A stretch of 64,000 nucleotides of DNA from Puffinus mauretanicus (taxonomy: Eukaryota > Chordata > Aves > Procellariiformes > Procellariidae): assembly GCA_023333565.1 (NCBI GenBank), contig JAJKFH010000425.1, positions 496,001 through 560,000 on the forward strand, read 5' to 3'. The number at the start of each line of letters is the position of its first letter. Positions within the stretch are counted from its first letter, which is position 1. Below, in pieces: positions 48,394 through 61,100 of the stretch. A program made the position numbers and the translations under genes. Under the pieces are notes generated by a model. That model was not told the DNA's origin and did no database searches. It saw nothing but the letters and a program-made list of their open reading frames with translations.

Positions 48394-48726
48394 TGTCCTG
48401 GTTTCGGCTGGGATAGGGTTAAATTTCTTCCTAGTGCTGTGTTTTGGATTTAGTATGAGGAGAATGACGATAACACACTGATGTTTTCAGTTGTTGCTAA
48501 GTGCCCTCCTAGTCCAAGGACAGCTCCCGTGCCTACTGACTGAGCTAGGTACACAAGATGGGAGGGAACATGATCAGGACAGCCAGCCCAGCTGGCTAAT
48601 GGGGTATTCCATACCATGTGATGTCATGCTCAGTATATGAAGAGTAGGCGTGATCCAGGAAGTACCGATCGCTACTTGGTTATCGGTCAGCGCGGGTGGT
48701 GAGCAATTGCATTGTGCATCACGACA
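48394..48726 (+). mobile_element. solo LTR with internal deletion
   Basis: This plus-oriented LTR starts TGTCCTGGTTTCGGCTGGG and ends CATCACGACA, which is the family's 3' end. It is only 333 bp long because text running GCATTGTGCATC jumps directly to ACGACA. In the 15214 LTR about 220 bp lie between these points, so most of the 3' half is deleted. The flanking pentamers are GATAC and GGTAT, which differ by two transitions and could be a decayed target-site duplication, though this is weak. Frames across it are not genes. Confidence 0.85.
48619..48640 (+). promoter_or_regulatory. LTR promoter core: CRE-like octamer plus TATA-like box
   Basis: TGATGTCA (48619-48626) is followed by TATATGA (48634-48640), the same order as in the other four LTRs but with a weaker TATA match. 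Confidence 0.5.
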
Positions 48727-48731
48727 GGTAT

Positions 48732-51700
48732 CTACCTCTCTGTTACACTTCCTGTTCCGCTGCTCCTCTGAGTTTTAAACTCAACAGTTTCAATCAGGGC
48801 TGGGGAAAGGGGCAGTGTCTTGAATCCTTCATCAGAAGGAGTAAGATGTTAAAATTAGGTGGTCTTCCTTCTCTTTGCTGGGAGGCCCCTGATGTTGATG
48901 TAGACAATTTCTTTCTCCTCAGTTTTGGGTCTGTTTGGGGCCATATTTATCAAAAGTATGTTCTACAGCATACTTTTCCTCTGGTTCTTTCTATATTGAT
49001 CTATAACTCTGTGTTACACCTGCATTTACTCTGCTGGTTATATTTTTTTTGCTTATGTTAGATAATGCTTCTTTGTCTTTTCCATTACTCCTAAAATCAG
49101 TTTTGTCCAGCTCCGAAGTTCCCATTGCCAAGAGCAGCTGAACACTGTTAAGTCACTCGTTAATTGTTACTGAAGATTCCAGAACCATCCTTCAAGGTGA
49201 TACGCTAGGCCCTTACTCCTCCTTTATGCAGCATCATTATTTTGGGGTCATAGACATTTCACTCTACACTGATTACTTGTTATTGTTATCTATATCAAAA
49301 ATTTTAACAGTAGAAGTTTCAGCCCAGAATTATGCAAAACTAACCAAAATTAAAACAGCTAAGATAATAGCCTCTTGGTAGTTAGGTAACTGCTGTTAAA
49401 GTAAGCAAGCTAAACAAAGCTCCAAGCAACACGACAACACCAGACAAAGTAAGTCTGTTGAACCCAGTCTTGAGGCTTGTCTTGCTTGTTTTCTATTGCA
49501 GGGTGACATTTTGATTCTTGCACTTTGAATTGTACTAGTGGGATCTGTCAAGAAGGTATGCTCCTGAGATGTAGACCAAAGCTCCCAAAGATTGAGATCT
49601 TGCTAGAATGTCTCCTACTTTCTGCACAATCATCCTGATCACATCATGCAAAATGTGATAGCCGTTGCCATTACCGTCTTCTGAAAAATCTTTCATCCTT
49701 AAATCTTTACCCTTAGAACGGTTGGGAGGACTGGATTTAGGTGTCTAAGTTTTCCTACTCATTTTCTGCATAGTCTCTGGAGAGTGATGATGCCTTACAT
49801 AGGTGGACTGATCCACCTGCTCCTTCAATAATCCTCCTCTCCCAGATGAATTCATAGGAAACATTCAGTAAAGATGAACAGCATTACTTTATCTAATGTT
49901 TACCTGCATCTACAAGTTAGTGAGATGATCAAGCTGGGTGCATGCACTAGAAGTTGGACCACTTTTTTCCACAGCCAATTCATTTAAAGAGAAAAAAGAT
50001 TTTTCATAAGAAGTTGTTTTTTTTTTTTTCCCCCCTTCTTCTTTTTAGAACTAACATTGGTTTTTGTATTGATTGAGTGGTATAGTGTTGTAAAATGTAA
50101 GGTAGGTCTTTGAGTCCTAATGAATCAAATTTTATTAGTCAGTATTAAAACATAGAAACATACCTAGGTGATCCTAAATATAGGATGTACCTGCCTCTAG
50201 GAGGTAGTTCTAACTTTTCTCTTCTATACGCTTATTTGAAATTCTGTACTACTTCCAACAAAACCAATGGTAAAATTTCCTTGTTTCAGCCGTACAGAAC
50301 AAAGAATCATAGGCATTATGATCCTCCACCATACAGAGAATTAAAACAGAGGTCCGTTTAATCTGACATTCATTTCCCAGTGTATATTCATGGTAAAAGT
50401 AAAAGAAAGCCCACAGGTAACAAATATAAGGAACATGATATTTACAGGAAATTTCTTACTAGCTCCCGAATGGAGTTACCTCAGGCCCTGAAACAGGGTG
50501 TTCGCATTCCTTCTAGAATTTTAAGTCTAATGTAGATTATGGATGATCTCATTTTCTGTATGAATTTCCACTATTTTCTCTTAATCACAATAAGCTCAAT
50601 GATAACTTGAGGTAGAAAATCCCAAAGGCTAAACAATTAGCTCCTTTTATCAAATTTAAACTTATCTTTTAATGCTTTTTCTTCTTGTTTTAAGCTGTCT
50701 CTTCTTGTTTTATGAAAAAAGAAGTAAATGTCATTTACATCTTCCAACTTACATATTCATTGTGTTCTATGGCTCATGTCTGCTCTGTTGAACTTAAAAA
50801 ACAATTTAAAAAACCCTGGCATATGTGGAGTCCTGCATTTTCAATATTGATCTGAGGTCTTGGGCACTCTTTCTGAGGTAATAAACCCCTTTTTTTCCAA
50901 TTGACCCGTGAAAGACAAGGAAGAAATACTACCATGATGGGATATGCATATTCCAAAGGTACACTACACATAAAGGCAAGTACAATTTTTTTTTTTTTTT
51001 TAAGTATAATCAACTTGCCAAAAGTCTCTGTCTTTGATTTGCAAATAGAAATGTTGCATATATTTTGGGAAAATAACAAACACACACATTGATGATGATA
51101 TCTGTATTACCTCTACTGAAGAAAAGGTCAAGAGCTCTATCACATATCTTAAGTTTTAGACTGTTTCACAATTTTCAATAGTTGTGTATCAATTTTTGGA
51201 CAGCAAACACAATTTTATGACAGGTGACCTTATCCTTGTCAGAAAGAGATTTACGTTAGAGCTGTACATCAAACCGAAATACATTCTTTATAATTCTGTC
51301 AATGTTACTAGGGTGGAATATCCTCATTTAATGCATACCATTTACCTGTGAAGACTGAAGTTCAAAAAAGTGAAAAGAAGTAATACAATAAAAAGATATT
51401 ATATGTTAGTACTACTTATTTTAAGGTAAAATTGAGAATCGGTTTCCAATAAGATCACTTTTTCAGTATCTTGACTTAAAAAGTATAGGCACTCTGCTCT
51501 CTAATGTATTTCTTTTTGTACAGAGGCTATTTTCCATTTTTCTTCTTACCCTATTTATCCTATGAAGAACAAAGCAAAATTTCTTTAGCTGGAATTCTAT
51601 ATCAGGTCTACCAAGTTATCTATATTTCTTGAAAGGGAGTAGATATAATATTATGTTATATTTATCGAGGTGTTCAGCCCTAATCCAAAACAGCCTATTT

Positions 51701-51824
51701 TACTATAATCTAGCTGTATCATATTGTAACTACTCCTTGAAGTGTATGCTTATAACATTTTGACTTAGGTTTGGTTTTGTCTTTGGACACAATGTTATAT
51801 TATTTACCTGTTTATAAGGTAAAT
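48732..51824. other. 3.1-kb unique AT-rich stretch
   Basis: No gene recognised. There is a T/C tract at about 50017-50046 and a T-run at about 50985-51001. Frames of up to about 120 codons lack motifs, and the longest (48696-49061) starts inside the LTR. Confidence 0.5.
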
Positions 51825-51892
51825 CCCTGGAAACATTCAAAGTCAGGTTGGACTGGTCTCGGAGCAACCTGATCTTCTTGAAGATGTCCCTC
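51825..51892 (+). mobile_element. CR1 68-bp 3' fragment
   Basis: A short piece matches the end of CR1 ORF2 and start of the 3'UTR (ATTCAAAGTCAGGTTGGACT, GAGCAACCTGATCTTCTTGA, AAGATGTCCCT), most like the 4175-4535 copy. It lacks octamers and is the remains of an older, separate insertion. Confidence 0.75.
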
Positions 51893-52077
51893 AAATTAAG
51901 TCTTTGAACATCGCCTCTTTTAATTTATGCTCAAATTGTTAAATTTCACAGTATATTTTAAAAAGTAAATTACAAAATTAATTATGTATCAGCTTTTAAA
52001 TAACCTCTCAAAACTGGCTGAGTCAACAACCTTTAACAAATGTTAACTGATGTTAACCCTATAACAATGATCTCTAA

Positions 52078-53142
52078 TTGGGAACACATAACATTTCCTT
52101 CAATGGTTATGTTGTTCTGATTCTCTCTAAATTGGAGAGGTATGGATTTGATGGGTGGACTGTCTGGTGGATGAGGAAGGGGTTGGATGGTCACATTCAG
52201 AGGGTAGTGGTTAATGACTCAATGTCCAGATGGAGATTGGTGACAAGTGGTGTCCTACAGAGGTCCGAATTAGGATCAGTACTGTTTAATATCTTCACCA
52301 ATGACATAGACAGTGGGATCGAGTGCACCCTCAGCAAGTTTGCACATGATACCAAGCTGAGCGGTGCAGCTGATGCACCTAAGGGATGGCATGCTACCCA
52401 GAGGGACCTGGACAAGCTTGAGAAGTGGGCCTGTGTGAACTTCATAAGGTTCAACAAGTCCAAGTGCAAGGTCCTGCACCTGGGTCAGGACACCCCCCGG
52501 TATCAATACAGACTGAGGGATGAACGGACTGAGAGCAGCCTTGTGGAGAAGGACTTGGGGGTACTGGTGGATGAAAAGCCAGACACGAGCCGACAATGTG
52601 CGCTCGCAGCCCCGAAGGCCAACTGTATCTTGGGCTGCATCAAAAGAAGCGTGGCCAGCAGGTTGAGGGAGGTGATTCTGCCCCTCTACTCTGGTCTGGT
52701 GAGACCCCACCTGGAGTACTGCGTCCAGCTCTGGAGCCCTCAGCACAAGGAAGACATGGACCTGTGGGAGTGGGTCCAGAGGAGGGCCACAAAAATGATC
52801 AGAGGGATGGAATGCCTGTCCTATGAAGAAAAGCTGAGAGAGTTGGGGTTGTTCAGCCTGGAGAAGAGAAGGCTTTGGGGAGACCTTATTGCAGCCTTTC
52901 AGTACTTAAAGGGGGCTTATGAGAAAGATGGGGACAATTTTTTTAGTAGGGCCTGTAGCAACAGGACAAAGGGTTATGATATTAAACTAAAAGAGGGTAG
53001 ATTTAGACTAGATATAAGGAAGACATTTATTACAATGAGGGTGTTGAGGCACTGGAAGAGGTTGCCCAGAGAGGTGGTAGATGCCCCATGCCTGGCAACA
53101 TTCAAGGTCAGGTTGAATGGAGCTCTGACCAACGTGGTCTAG
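52078..53142 (+). pseudogene. CR1 ORF2 RT C-terminal half, open for 354 codons but FAHD
   Basis: This long uninterrupted frame covers the RT from [13 protein letters not shown] (about residue 17) through [18 protein letters not shown] (motif B changed from PQGS to LQRS), the C motif as FAHD at 88-91 in place of [20 protein letters not shown], and the C-terminal domain with [18 protein letters not shown], ending [13 protein letters not shown]. The first catalytic Asp of the C motif is His, so the enzyme would be dead even if expressed. The first residues come from flank or ambiguous sequence. The open frame is a remnant of a 5'-truncated insertion and not a host gene. Confidence 0.85.
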
Positions 53143-53252
53143 TTGAAGATGTCCCTGCTCATTGCAGCATGGGGGTTGGACTAGATGACCTTTAAATATC
53201 CCTTCCAACCCAAACTATTCTATGATTCTATGATTCTATGATTCTATGATTT
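52080..53252 (+). mobile_element. CR1 retrotransposon, 1.2-kb 3' part
   Basis: This plus-strand CR1 starts in the RT between motifs A and B ([13 protein letters not shown]) and runs through the C-terminal domain and 3'UTR (GGGGGTTGGACTAGATGACC) to a terminal run of four octamers (53217-53252). It is the best-preserved member of its subfamily in this window (compare 4175, 12577, 27506). The first 30-40 bp are ambiguous, so the 5' limit is approximate. Confidence 0.94.
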
Positions 53253-53883
53253 TCTGTAAGTATTCACTGTTGTTGCAGTACATGATGAATCTATTCCAGG
53301 AGATGGAACAAATGTACAGCCGAGAATTTGAGTGACTTCTAGAATTACTCCAACCTCTAAAATGGCAAACAAGTTATGTCTTTGCCAAGTGATAAATTTA
53401 CATTGAGTGTCTTGCTCTAAAACACAAATGTCTATTGAAATCCCTGAAAAGAAACCTTCCTCCCAATGACATGTCAAAATTTAGGTAGACTCAGAAATTC
53501 AGACCTTGAGATTGGATTTCATTTAGAGTACAAGAAGGAGAAGATGGGACCTTACATCTCTCCAGTGCAGAGAAATAGTTTGATAGTAAAGTATGGCAGT
53601 CTTCAGCCACATCCTCAGACTGGACTGAAGGGAGGATGATGAGCAGCAAGCCCACATTGCACCTCAATTGTCCTGGTCTGTGGAAAGATCCCAAAGGCAA
53701 AAATGGAACTTACAATGGAAGTCAGGTAGGTATACAAACCTTTTTTCACTGTTTTCAGAGAATTATAGCTTACATACCTAGTCTAAATGCATTGGTTTTT
53801 AATTCAGGCCCTTCTTTGATAATTAAACACGCACCAGAGGCACTGTGATTCCTAAATTACACTACAAGATAAACTAAGTATTC

Positions 53884-53929
53884 AAAAGGGGATACACGCA
53901 GCACTTAAAAGGGGATACACGCAGCACTT
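53884..53929. repeat. 23-bp perfect tandem duplication
   Basis: Two identical 23-bp units beginning AAAAGGGGATACACG and ending CAGCACTT stand head to tail, followed by a further AAAAG. This is a recent slippage or end-joining duplication. Confidence 0.93.
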
Positions 53930-54586
53930 AAAAGTATCAACAGATTCTCCTCAAGATGCTGCTATACATTAAGATAAGTAGTCTTGCAAAACTTCTGAGA
54001 TCCAACAGGTACTTTGGAATTTTAAACAAGATTAGTCAGGTGTAATGAAAGTTACTCTTTCAGATATTTATTATTCATTGATTGTATTTCAGAAGTCACA
54101 TTACTCTATGAAGTAACTTTCTTTTTGGCAACCAGCAAATGTCCTCTGAAAAGATAATTAGTAAGAACAGAAATCTGGAAGGACACAACAGACACAGCTT
54201 GAGACATTCATTTTCTACCTGTTGAGAATGCAGTGGCTGTGCACTTTTCTTGCTGTGTTCTGAATCACACAATCTAATAAAGGTAATTGAAAGCTGAAAG
54301 AAAGACTGAGAAGATGAACAGTAACAACTAAGGACATTACATATAACATTGTTAGCCTAGATATAGATGACAGAACATGATGATGTAAGATTTGTAATTG
54401 CAATATTGTCTTATGAACAGAGAGGTATTGATAATTAAATCTGTAAAATTACTTGGTTTAATTGTTCATTACCCACATCCTTCTCCTCACTTTTACAACA
54501 CTACCTACCAGAACATTTTAAATTAGAGACAGCATCATGCTCTTTTTAAAAAAACCAAAAACTATTTAATTTTTTTGTCTAATTGT

Positions 54587-54619
54587 GGGAAGGGAAGGGA
54601 AAGGAAGGGAGGGGAAAGG
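54587..54619. repeat. purine-rich GGGAA-type repeat
   Basis: An imperfect run of GGGAA/GGAAA units on the plus strand. More purine-rich sequence follows at about 54640-54668. Confidence 0.8.
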
Positions 54620-57600
54620 CAAATCATACTGGAGATTTAATACAGGGGAAAGAGAAGGAGGGAAAAAAACCAAGCAGCAAAGCGATCATAAAAGTTTCTT
54701 CTCTAAAAACAAACAGCAAATTTTTTTTACTCACAATGCAAAATGAATCATGAAGCCGAGATAAATTACATAAATTGTCAGACACAGTCTACCGATTTGC
54801 TATACTTAGACATATTAAATGGTAAACAAATGGGCAAGCAAGTCCAAAAATTCTACCTTGTGTTTCAAGAAGATAAATAATGTATTTCACACGTGTTTTC
54901 TGGCATACTTAGGTGATTCACTTGTAGCAGTGGTTGAAATTTATTAAACAATTTAATAAGGTAGAATACATATACATAAATACAGTATAGATTTTTTAAT
55001 AAAGTGATATATTTAATTGGTAAGAATGAATGTAAATAGTAAGAATAAATACATAGAAAGCATGTAATTGTAAGTATTTTGTAATGAGAGTGGGGAAGAA
55101 CTGGGAGCATATAATGACAATTCGAAAATCCATTAATGACACAAATGGCAGCAGCTCCGTATTCATGCAGGGTTTAATCCCCATTAGGTGGGGATGGTTT
55201 TCAGAATTCCACGATTTCCCTTACAGAATTTACCAAATACTCTTCAGTCAAGCTCTGTACTAAACTTACTTGTTGGGTGAAGAATCAGAAACAATTCTGG
55301 AAACAGGAATCATACTCCAATATTTTACCCAACAGGTTTATGACTAACTTCTTCTTGTTCCTATTCTATTCATCTCCACATTAATTCTTATTTCATTAAT
55401 CTTGAAATAAATGGTGGATTTGTCATCCCTTTAGTGCTTTGGCATGCTGTGGTTACTCCATCTCAAAGTCAGTGGCAGATAAACAGCTCCAAAAATCTAC
55501 CCTAAGAAAGAAGCTGCATAATGATGGCAAACCCTTCACTGCTAAAACGTAACAAAAGAGGAAGGTACTGCTTCCTTTTTGCTCCTTTCTTCTGCCCTTA
55601 ATCCTTGCCTTGCAATTCCATTAATTCTCATGTGCCTCCAGTGGTGCCTTCTGCAAGTCTGTACAACAATTGCTCAGGCTGACTTTGTAGCAAGTGTTCT
55701 CCAAGGCTAAGAAGTTGAACCAGCTGATGGCATACTCTGAAAAGTGCCAGAGTTGGTGCAAGGTATGTGCAATAGCTTGTGGCTGGAAGCAAGGAGCAGG
55801 AGGATGATAGGAATGAAACCTTTTAGTAGTGAGAAGCTACTGGACCTACTTAATTTTTACCACGAGTGATTCAGTTAAGATCACGCAACATGTTAGAGAG
55901 CAATAAAAACCAAAACAGAGGAGCTTTGTTCTGAATTTCCCTCTTTAACAACATGACTTATGTTTCACCCAGTAATAAAATCTTAAGTGTGACACTTTAT
56001 ATGTGCCATGTTTTACTGTACAGCTGTGTGCCATAGAGAGTTTTAATAAGACATCATACCCTTTATGTCTTAAGAAGTATAATAGTAGTCCATGCAATCT
56101 ACATATCTGTTTCAGCTTCATAATGTGAAGTAAGACAGGAAAGAAATTTTTTTTTTTTTTTTTTTGTTAGAAATGAGGTGAAGATCTCATTTAAATGTCA
56201 TGTTTTGTATGAGCAATATCCCATAATCAACCATCTATAACCCAGTTCACCATCAGGGTCGTTCAGAAAAGAAAAAGTCATGTTAGAGAAATGGAGCAGA
56301 AAGGAAATCTTACTAGATAGTAAGGCATTGGTCACTTCAGGAGGAAAAAGTCAGACCAGACACAATTGCACTTAATTTTATGCCAGTTGTCCAACCCTGA
56401 ACTCCTATGGGTTGGTTAAAAAAATAATCAAGCCAACCCTAAATGAGTCATAGTTCTCTTAATTTCTTTATAGGAAACTTTTGTTCAAGATGACTGCTTT
56501 TTTTGCTACTATTTTCTTTTACACAGATTGAATAGGGGATTTTTAGAAGTCTTAAAGACTAAAATATTCAATCTTTTTTTATTTTTTTTCTCCTTTCTTC
56601 ACTCAAAACATACAAGGAAAGTAATGTTAAATGTTCATAACACTATCTTTAATTACTACACTGGAGGCTGAACCCCACACCCAAACACTCCTGAATGTTG
56701 GGAGAGTAAGTGTGGATCTGAGTTATTTCTGACTCTTGCCTAGAGTACTTAGACTGTGCTAGTGCTGCTTTCTAGGTTCATTTCATAATTTCATTTCTTT
56801 CATCTAAACACACACCTACTAGCAGGGCAGAGCTTATCAGCAGCAAACTTTCTTCTCACTGAGGTCAGTCTCTGATGCTGAAAATGGTGGATAATGGAGA
56901 GGGAAGCTTCAAAGGGAACATCAAGACATTTGAGAGCAACAGGGGCAAATTTAAGGGAGTTAATTGACACTGCCATAAAAATGGGAAACACCTGAGCAAA
57001 TACATCACAGATCAAAAGAGAGAGAAATGGCCTACAGAAAATCAGAAGGAGAAGGAAAAAGGAAAATAAAATGCATTCCAAAACCTAAGAAACTCTGCAT
57101 GTACCTTTGTTACATTAGTTATAGAGGTGCAATCAAGCTGCAAAAATGAGATTTTGTACACCCCAGAGTTCAGGGTATCAAATCTGGTGTTTTGCTTCAC
57201 ACCCTTTTATACTTGATAGTATAAGCTTACTGAAGAAAAATAATTGACTGTGCCCTCTGATAACTAAAACATTACCACTGAAGAGCTTTTGTTCTTAATA
57301 TTTTAAAGATAAAAACATGTTTTCCTCACTCAATAGGGAATACGTATGAAGTTTGATTATTTTTTCCATTATTTTTCCTTCTAAAATATCTAGAGGTTTG
57401 TTCCAGCTTCGCTTAATGTATGTCTGTGAATGACAAAGTTAACATTTTGTAGGACATACAATTCTTTTACCAGTTAGCAATAAAAGGATGAAATTTCTCT
57501 GCCTCTCCTCTTCAATAAAAATGAAACCATGTTTGGTTTTGTTTAAGTTTTATTTTATTTTGAAGCTCTAGAAAACTGAATTCTTAGAAACTTAAGAGCA

Positions 57601-58030
57601 TGAAGGGAAGAACACAGACTAGAGGAAATGACACCTAGCATACAGAGGGCCGGATCCTGAAAGTAATCTTGATATAATGCAGTAAAACACTTCGTAGGTG
57701 TCTATGCATATATATCTTTAATTGCATATATATTCAATTGTTTTCAGTCACACTCTAGTCTCCTCCCTTTATCTTCATTTTATCTACTTAATTGAAGATC
57801 TTCTGCACAAGTGAGCTTGTTTTCATAGTTACTGCAAAGCACAGACCACCTTTAGAGTGCTATAAAAATAATAATCAGAGAAGCATAATTTCTGGAAGAT
57901 GATTACTCTGAAAATAATATGTCACCCAGCACTCACTTCCTAACTAATGGTTACTGAGCTACCTTCATAACCAGAAGTACCTCCAAAACTTTGTGGTTAA
58001 ATACATAACATGTCAATTTTTATTGTAGTT

Positions 58031-58155
58031 AACACAATGACTATTAAACAGCCCAATTAGCTGAGCTTTTTTACATTCTGGGTAATTGCAATGCTAATTA
58101 TGATCATCGTAACTAAGAATTAGTTATGTCAAATTAAAATGTGAGTGACTTAAAA
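58031..58155. other. AT-rich segment with clustered TAAT cores
   Basis: Homeodomain-type TAATTA/ATTAG words are dense here (CCAATTAGCTGAG, GGTAATTGCAATGCTAATTA, TAAGAATTAGTTATG). The texture is like some conserved non-coding elements, but conservation cannot be judged from one sequence. Confidence 0.25.
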
Positions 58156-61100
58156 AGTATCTTACTTCTAAATGGTGTAGGGCTCTTCATCTAGAGTCAT
58201 TTTTCTTTCCAATGGATGAGCCCAACTGAAAATACTGGCCATTCCCTGGTCCTAAAAACCTATTCACAGTTACTTCCCGAAGTCTGGGAATTCAGGACGG
58301 ACTGTCAAATACGGCAGACCATATGGATGAAAGTAAGTAAGAGAAATCAAACTAAATAGCTGTTGCATGCAGGAGCTAAGGCACCTTCTAGCTGACTGTT
58401 CTGCCTGTACTGAACTTTCCAAAGTGTCACTGTACCCACAGCTCCCTATTCTGTCATGTCAAGGCCAGGCAACCAGTCATAGAAGCATGATAATGTTGGT
58501 TACATTATAGACAATGTTATTACTCACAAAAATGTGGAATTCCCATTATTTGAAATGTTCATTAAAAATGAGGAGAAAGGTTGTTTGTTTTTCTTTTTAA
58601 AAATATGCAATTTCAAACTGTATGGCTAGAATATATTGTAGGGTTTATTCTGAATTGTAGACAGGTAGTTGTGATGAATAAGTCTATCTGTTGTAGGCAG
58701 ATATCTCTGAATATATGAGAGAAAAGATGCAATGAAAGCCTGTCTGTTCTGTCCTTTGGCCATACAATCTTAGTTTCCAGGAATTCAGTAGAACTTTTTT
58801 CATTAGCTACAGTAAGTGTTAGAATTATGTATTCATAATAACCAGATTCCTGGTGACGTGTGCAGAAGCTCACAAGTTTAGTGAAAAGCAAGAGCTTTTA
58901 AGTATCCATCTTCCATTGTAAAAGGGATTTTTAAAATGGTCTATTTATAACATCACATCAATGTAAAAACTAGGGGAACAAGTATCAGTAGCAAAAACAT
59001 TGACACTATAGCACTCCAGGTCTTTTAGCTATCTGCTGCTGGCTCATCAAAAGACACAGCTTTGAGTATACTCCTTTTAGTTGCTTATGCCACAGACAAT
59101 GTCAAGTTATATAAGCTGTTATCAGCCATGGTCTCTGCTATCAGACTTCACATCACAAGCATGGGGAAAGTTTTAACATTCAAACTGGTATTAGCTCTCA
59201 TTAGTCCACAGAAATGGAGTTGTACACACACCAAAATATAGAACTAAATATACCAAATACTTATGATTCAGGAGTTAAAAATACATTAACCCAGGAAATA
59301 AAATATAAAATAAAAAAAAAAAAAAACAACAGCAGCAAAAATCCAACTAGTTTTGAAAAGCTGCTTTCTGGTAAATAAAAGTGAGGCCAGAGGTGACATC
59401 AAAGGAAAAAAAAAAGTTCGGTTAACCGAAGACATTGACAGTGCACTTAATGTGACTAGCCATACACATCTAGTGGCATTTAACATGTCCCTCTGGAGCA
59501 TTCACATGGGGCTGTCAGATAGGACACAAGAACTACAGGAAACATATGCCATTCTGGAGAAATAGCTGGCAGCCAGGCAGGAAAAGGACTAGAGAATAGA
59601 ACATGCTTCACTTAATTAAAGTATTAGATTTATCTCTGTGTGTGTTTATATGTGTGTGTGTGTGTGTGTTTATATATACACTACATATATACACGTGTGC
59701 AAGTTTATGTAATTTCATAGTAATGTATAAGTTAAACAGAAAACAGAAATATTCAAATTCTTTGAACTCAGTTAAATGAACCAGGTTTTCAGACTACACA
59801 GATGGAAAAAGTCTATTTACAGAACAGGAACAGAAATAATCCCAAAGTATTTTTACTAGATCAGACTCAGACTATTTTTTCATTGTTTTTTTTGTCTTGA
59901 ACTTCACACATTCCCCATACTTGTCATTTACTATAAAACAATGCATATTTGTCTAGAACTGGAATAGTAATATCTAATACTTAGCAAGTGAACACCCAGG
60001 TACTTAGATAAAACTGCAGACAAACTATGAAACATAAATAATAGAATACATGAATACCACGTGATACACTGTAGGATGTCACAGCCATACAAGACTCCTG
60101 GTTAACTTAATCACATCTATACCCACTAACATTACCTACACACAAATTAAATTTAGGGTCTTTGTTCCTCATCAGAAGCTAGACACATCTCAGAGTTTAG
60201 ACCAGCTAGCCTCAGCTAGTGTCCAGTTCCTCCATACACGGTTTCTGTTAGAACAACTCTCCTTAGGGCATATTACAGTAGAGGGAATATCAGCACTAAT
60301 TTAGAGTCTGTCTCATGCTTTGCTACTCAGCACCAGCCGTGTATGAGAGTTTGTGTCTGCAGTATCAGATGAATGTCATCCATTGAATTCACTGGGTTTT
60401 GAGAAAGGAAGGAGATGAAATTCTGCTTTGCTGTGTTGTCTGCAAACCTGGTTAGCACTAGATTTCGTCTAGAACAGAGAAACTGGGAGGAGCTCAGTGC
60501 ATTGACAGGTTCAATCCTTTGCCATCACAGATGCTACATTACATAAATATATTTCCCTCTGTATTATAATTAGTTCAGACTTTTTAATCTGCTAATTCTA
60601 TTGGGAGAATATTGAAGGTGAAGGTAAGATAGATGGGAGAGGAACAAGAAAATTTCATAAGTATATTGTCTGGAATCTAATCCAGGAAATCACTGAGAAT
60701 TGTTCAACAAGAAAGATGGAATGAGAGAAAGGACTCAGAAGGGGCCACACAGGTGCAGAGACACGTTTGTTCTCAGGTCTTATATTAAGCTTGTCATATG
60801 CATCAAGTTTATCTTAGATTAGATTTTTGTTTTCATACAAATTAACTTCAGAAATAGGAAATGTTTTTAGTTTGCTCATGAAAAAGATGGGGGTAGTTCT
60901 TCCTCAAAACTCTGGGTCTTAGGGTCTCGGGGTCTTAATATCACTAATAATTGTTATTGTCACTAGATCCCACTCAGATCATATATTTTGGAATCACATT
61001 CATTTTCAGCTGCATATCATAGTCATCCTGTGATAACTACTGTATACATTTTCTTCTTTCCAAGCTTATAACAAAAATTCTTGTTAGTAGTCTTTGCATT

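Larger units (their letters stand above)
53253..58030. other. 4.8-kb unique AT-rich stretch
   Basis: No gene recognised. It contains the 23-bp tandem duplication at 53884-53929, purine-rich GGGAA repeats at about 54587-54619 and a 19-bp T-run at 56147-56165. Confidence 0.5.

Noticed and set aside
51825..52100. The 68-bp CR1 scrap as the 5' end of the 52080 copy
   Set aside because: It matches the 3' end of ORF2, not the region upstream of the 52080 copy's start, so it must be a separate older insertion.
60500..60530. GGTTCAATCC as a tRNA B-box-like word
   Set aside because: No matching A-box, acceptor or anticodon stem can be built around it.
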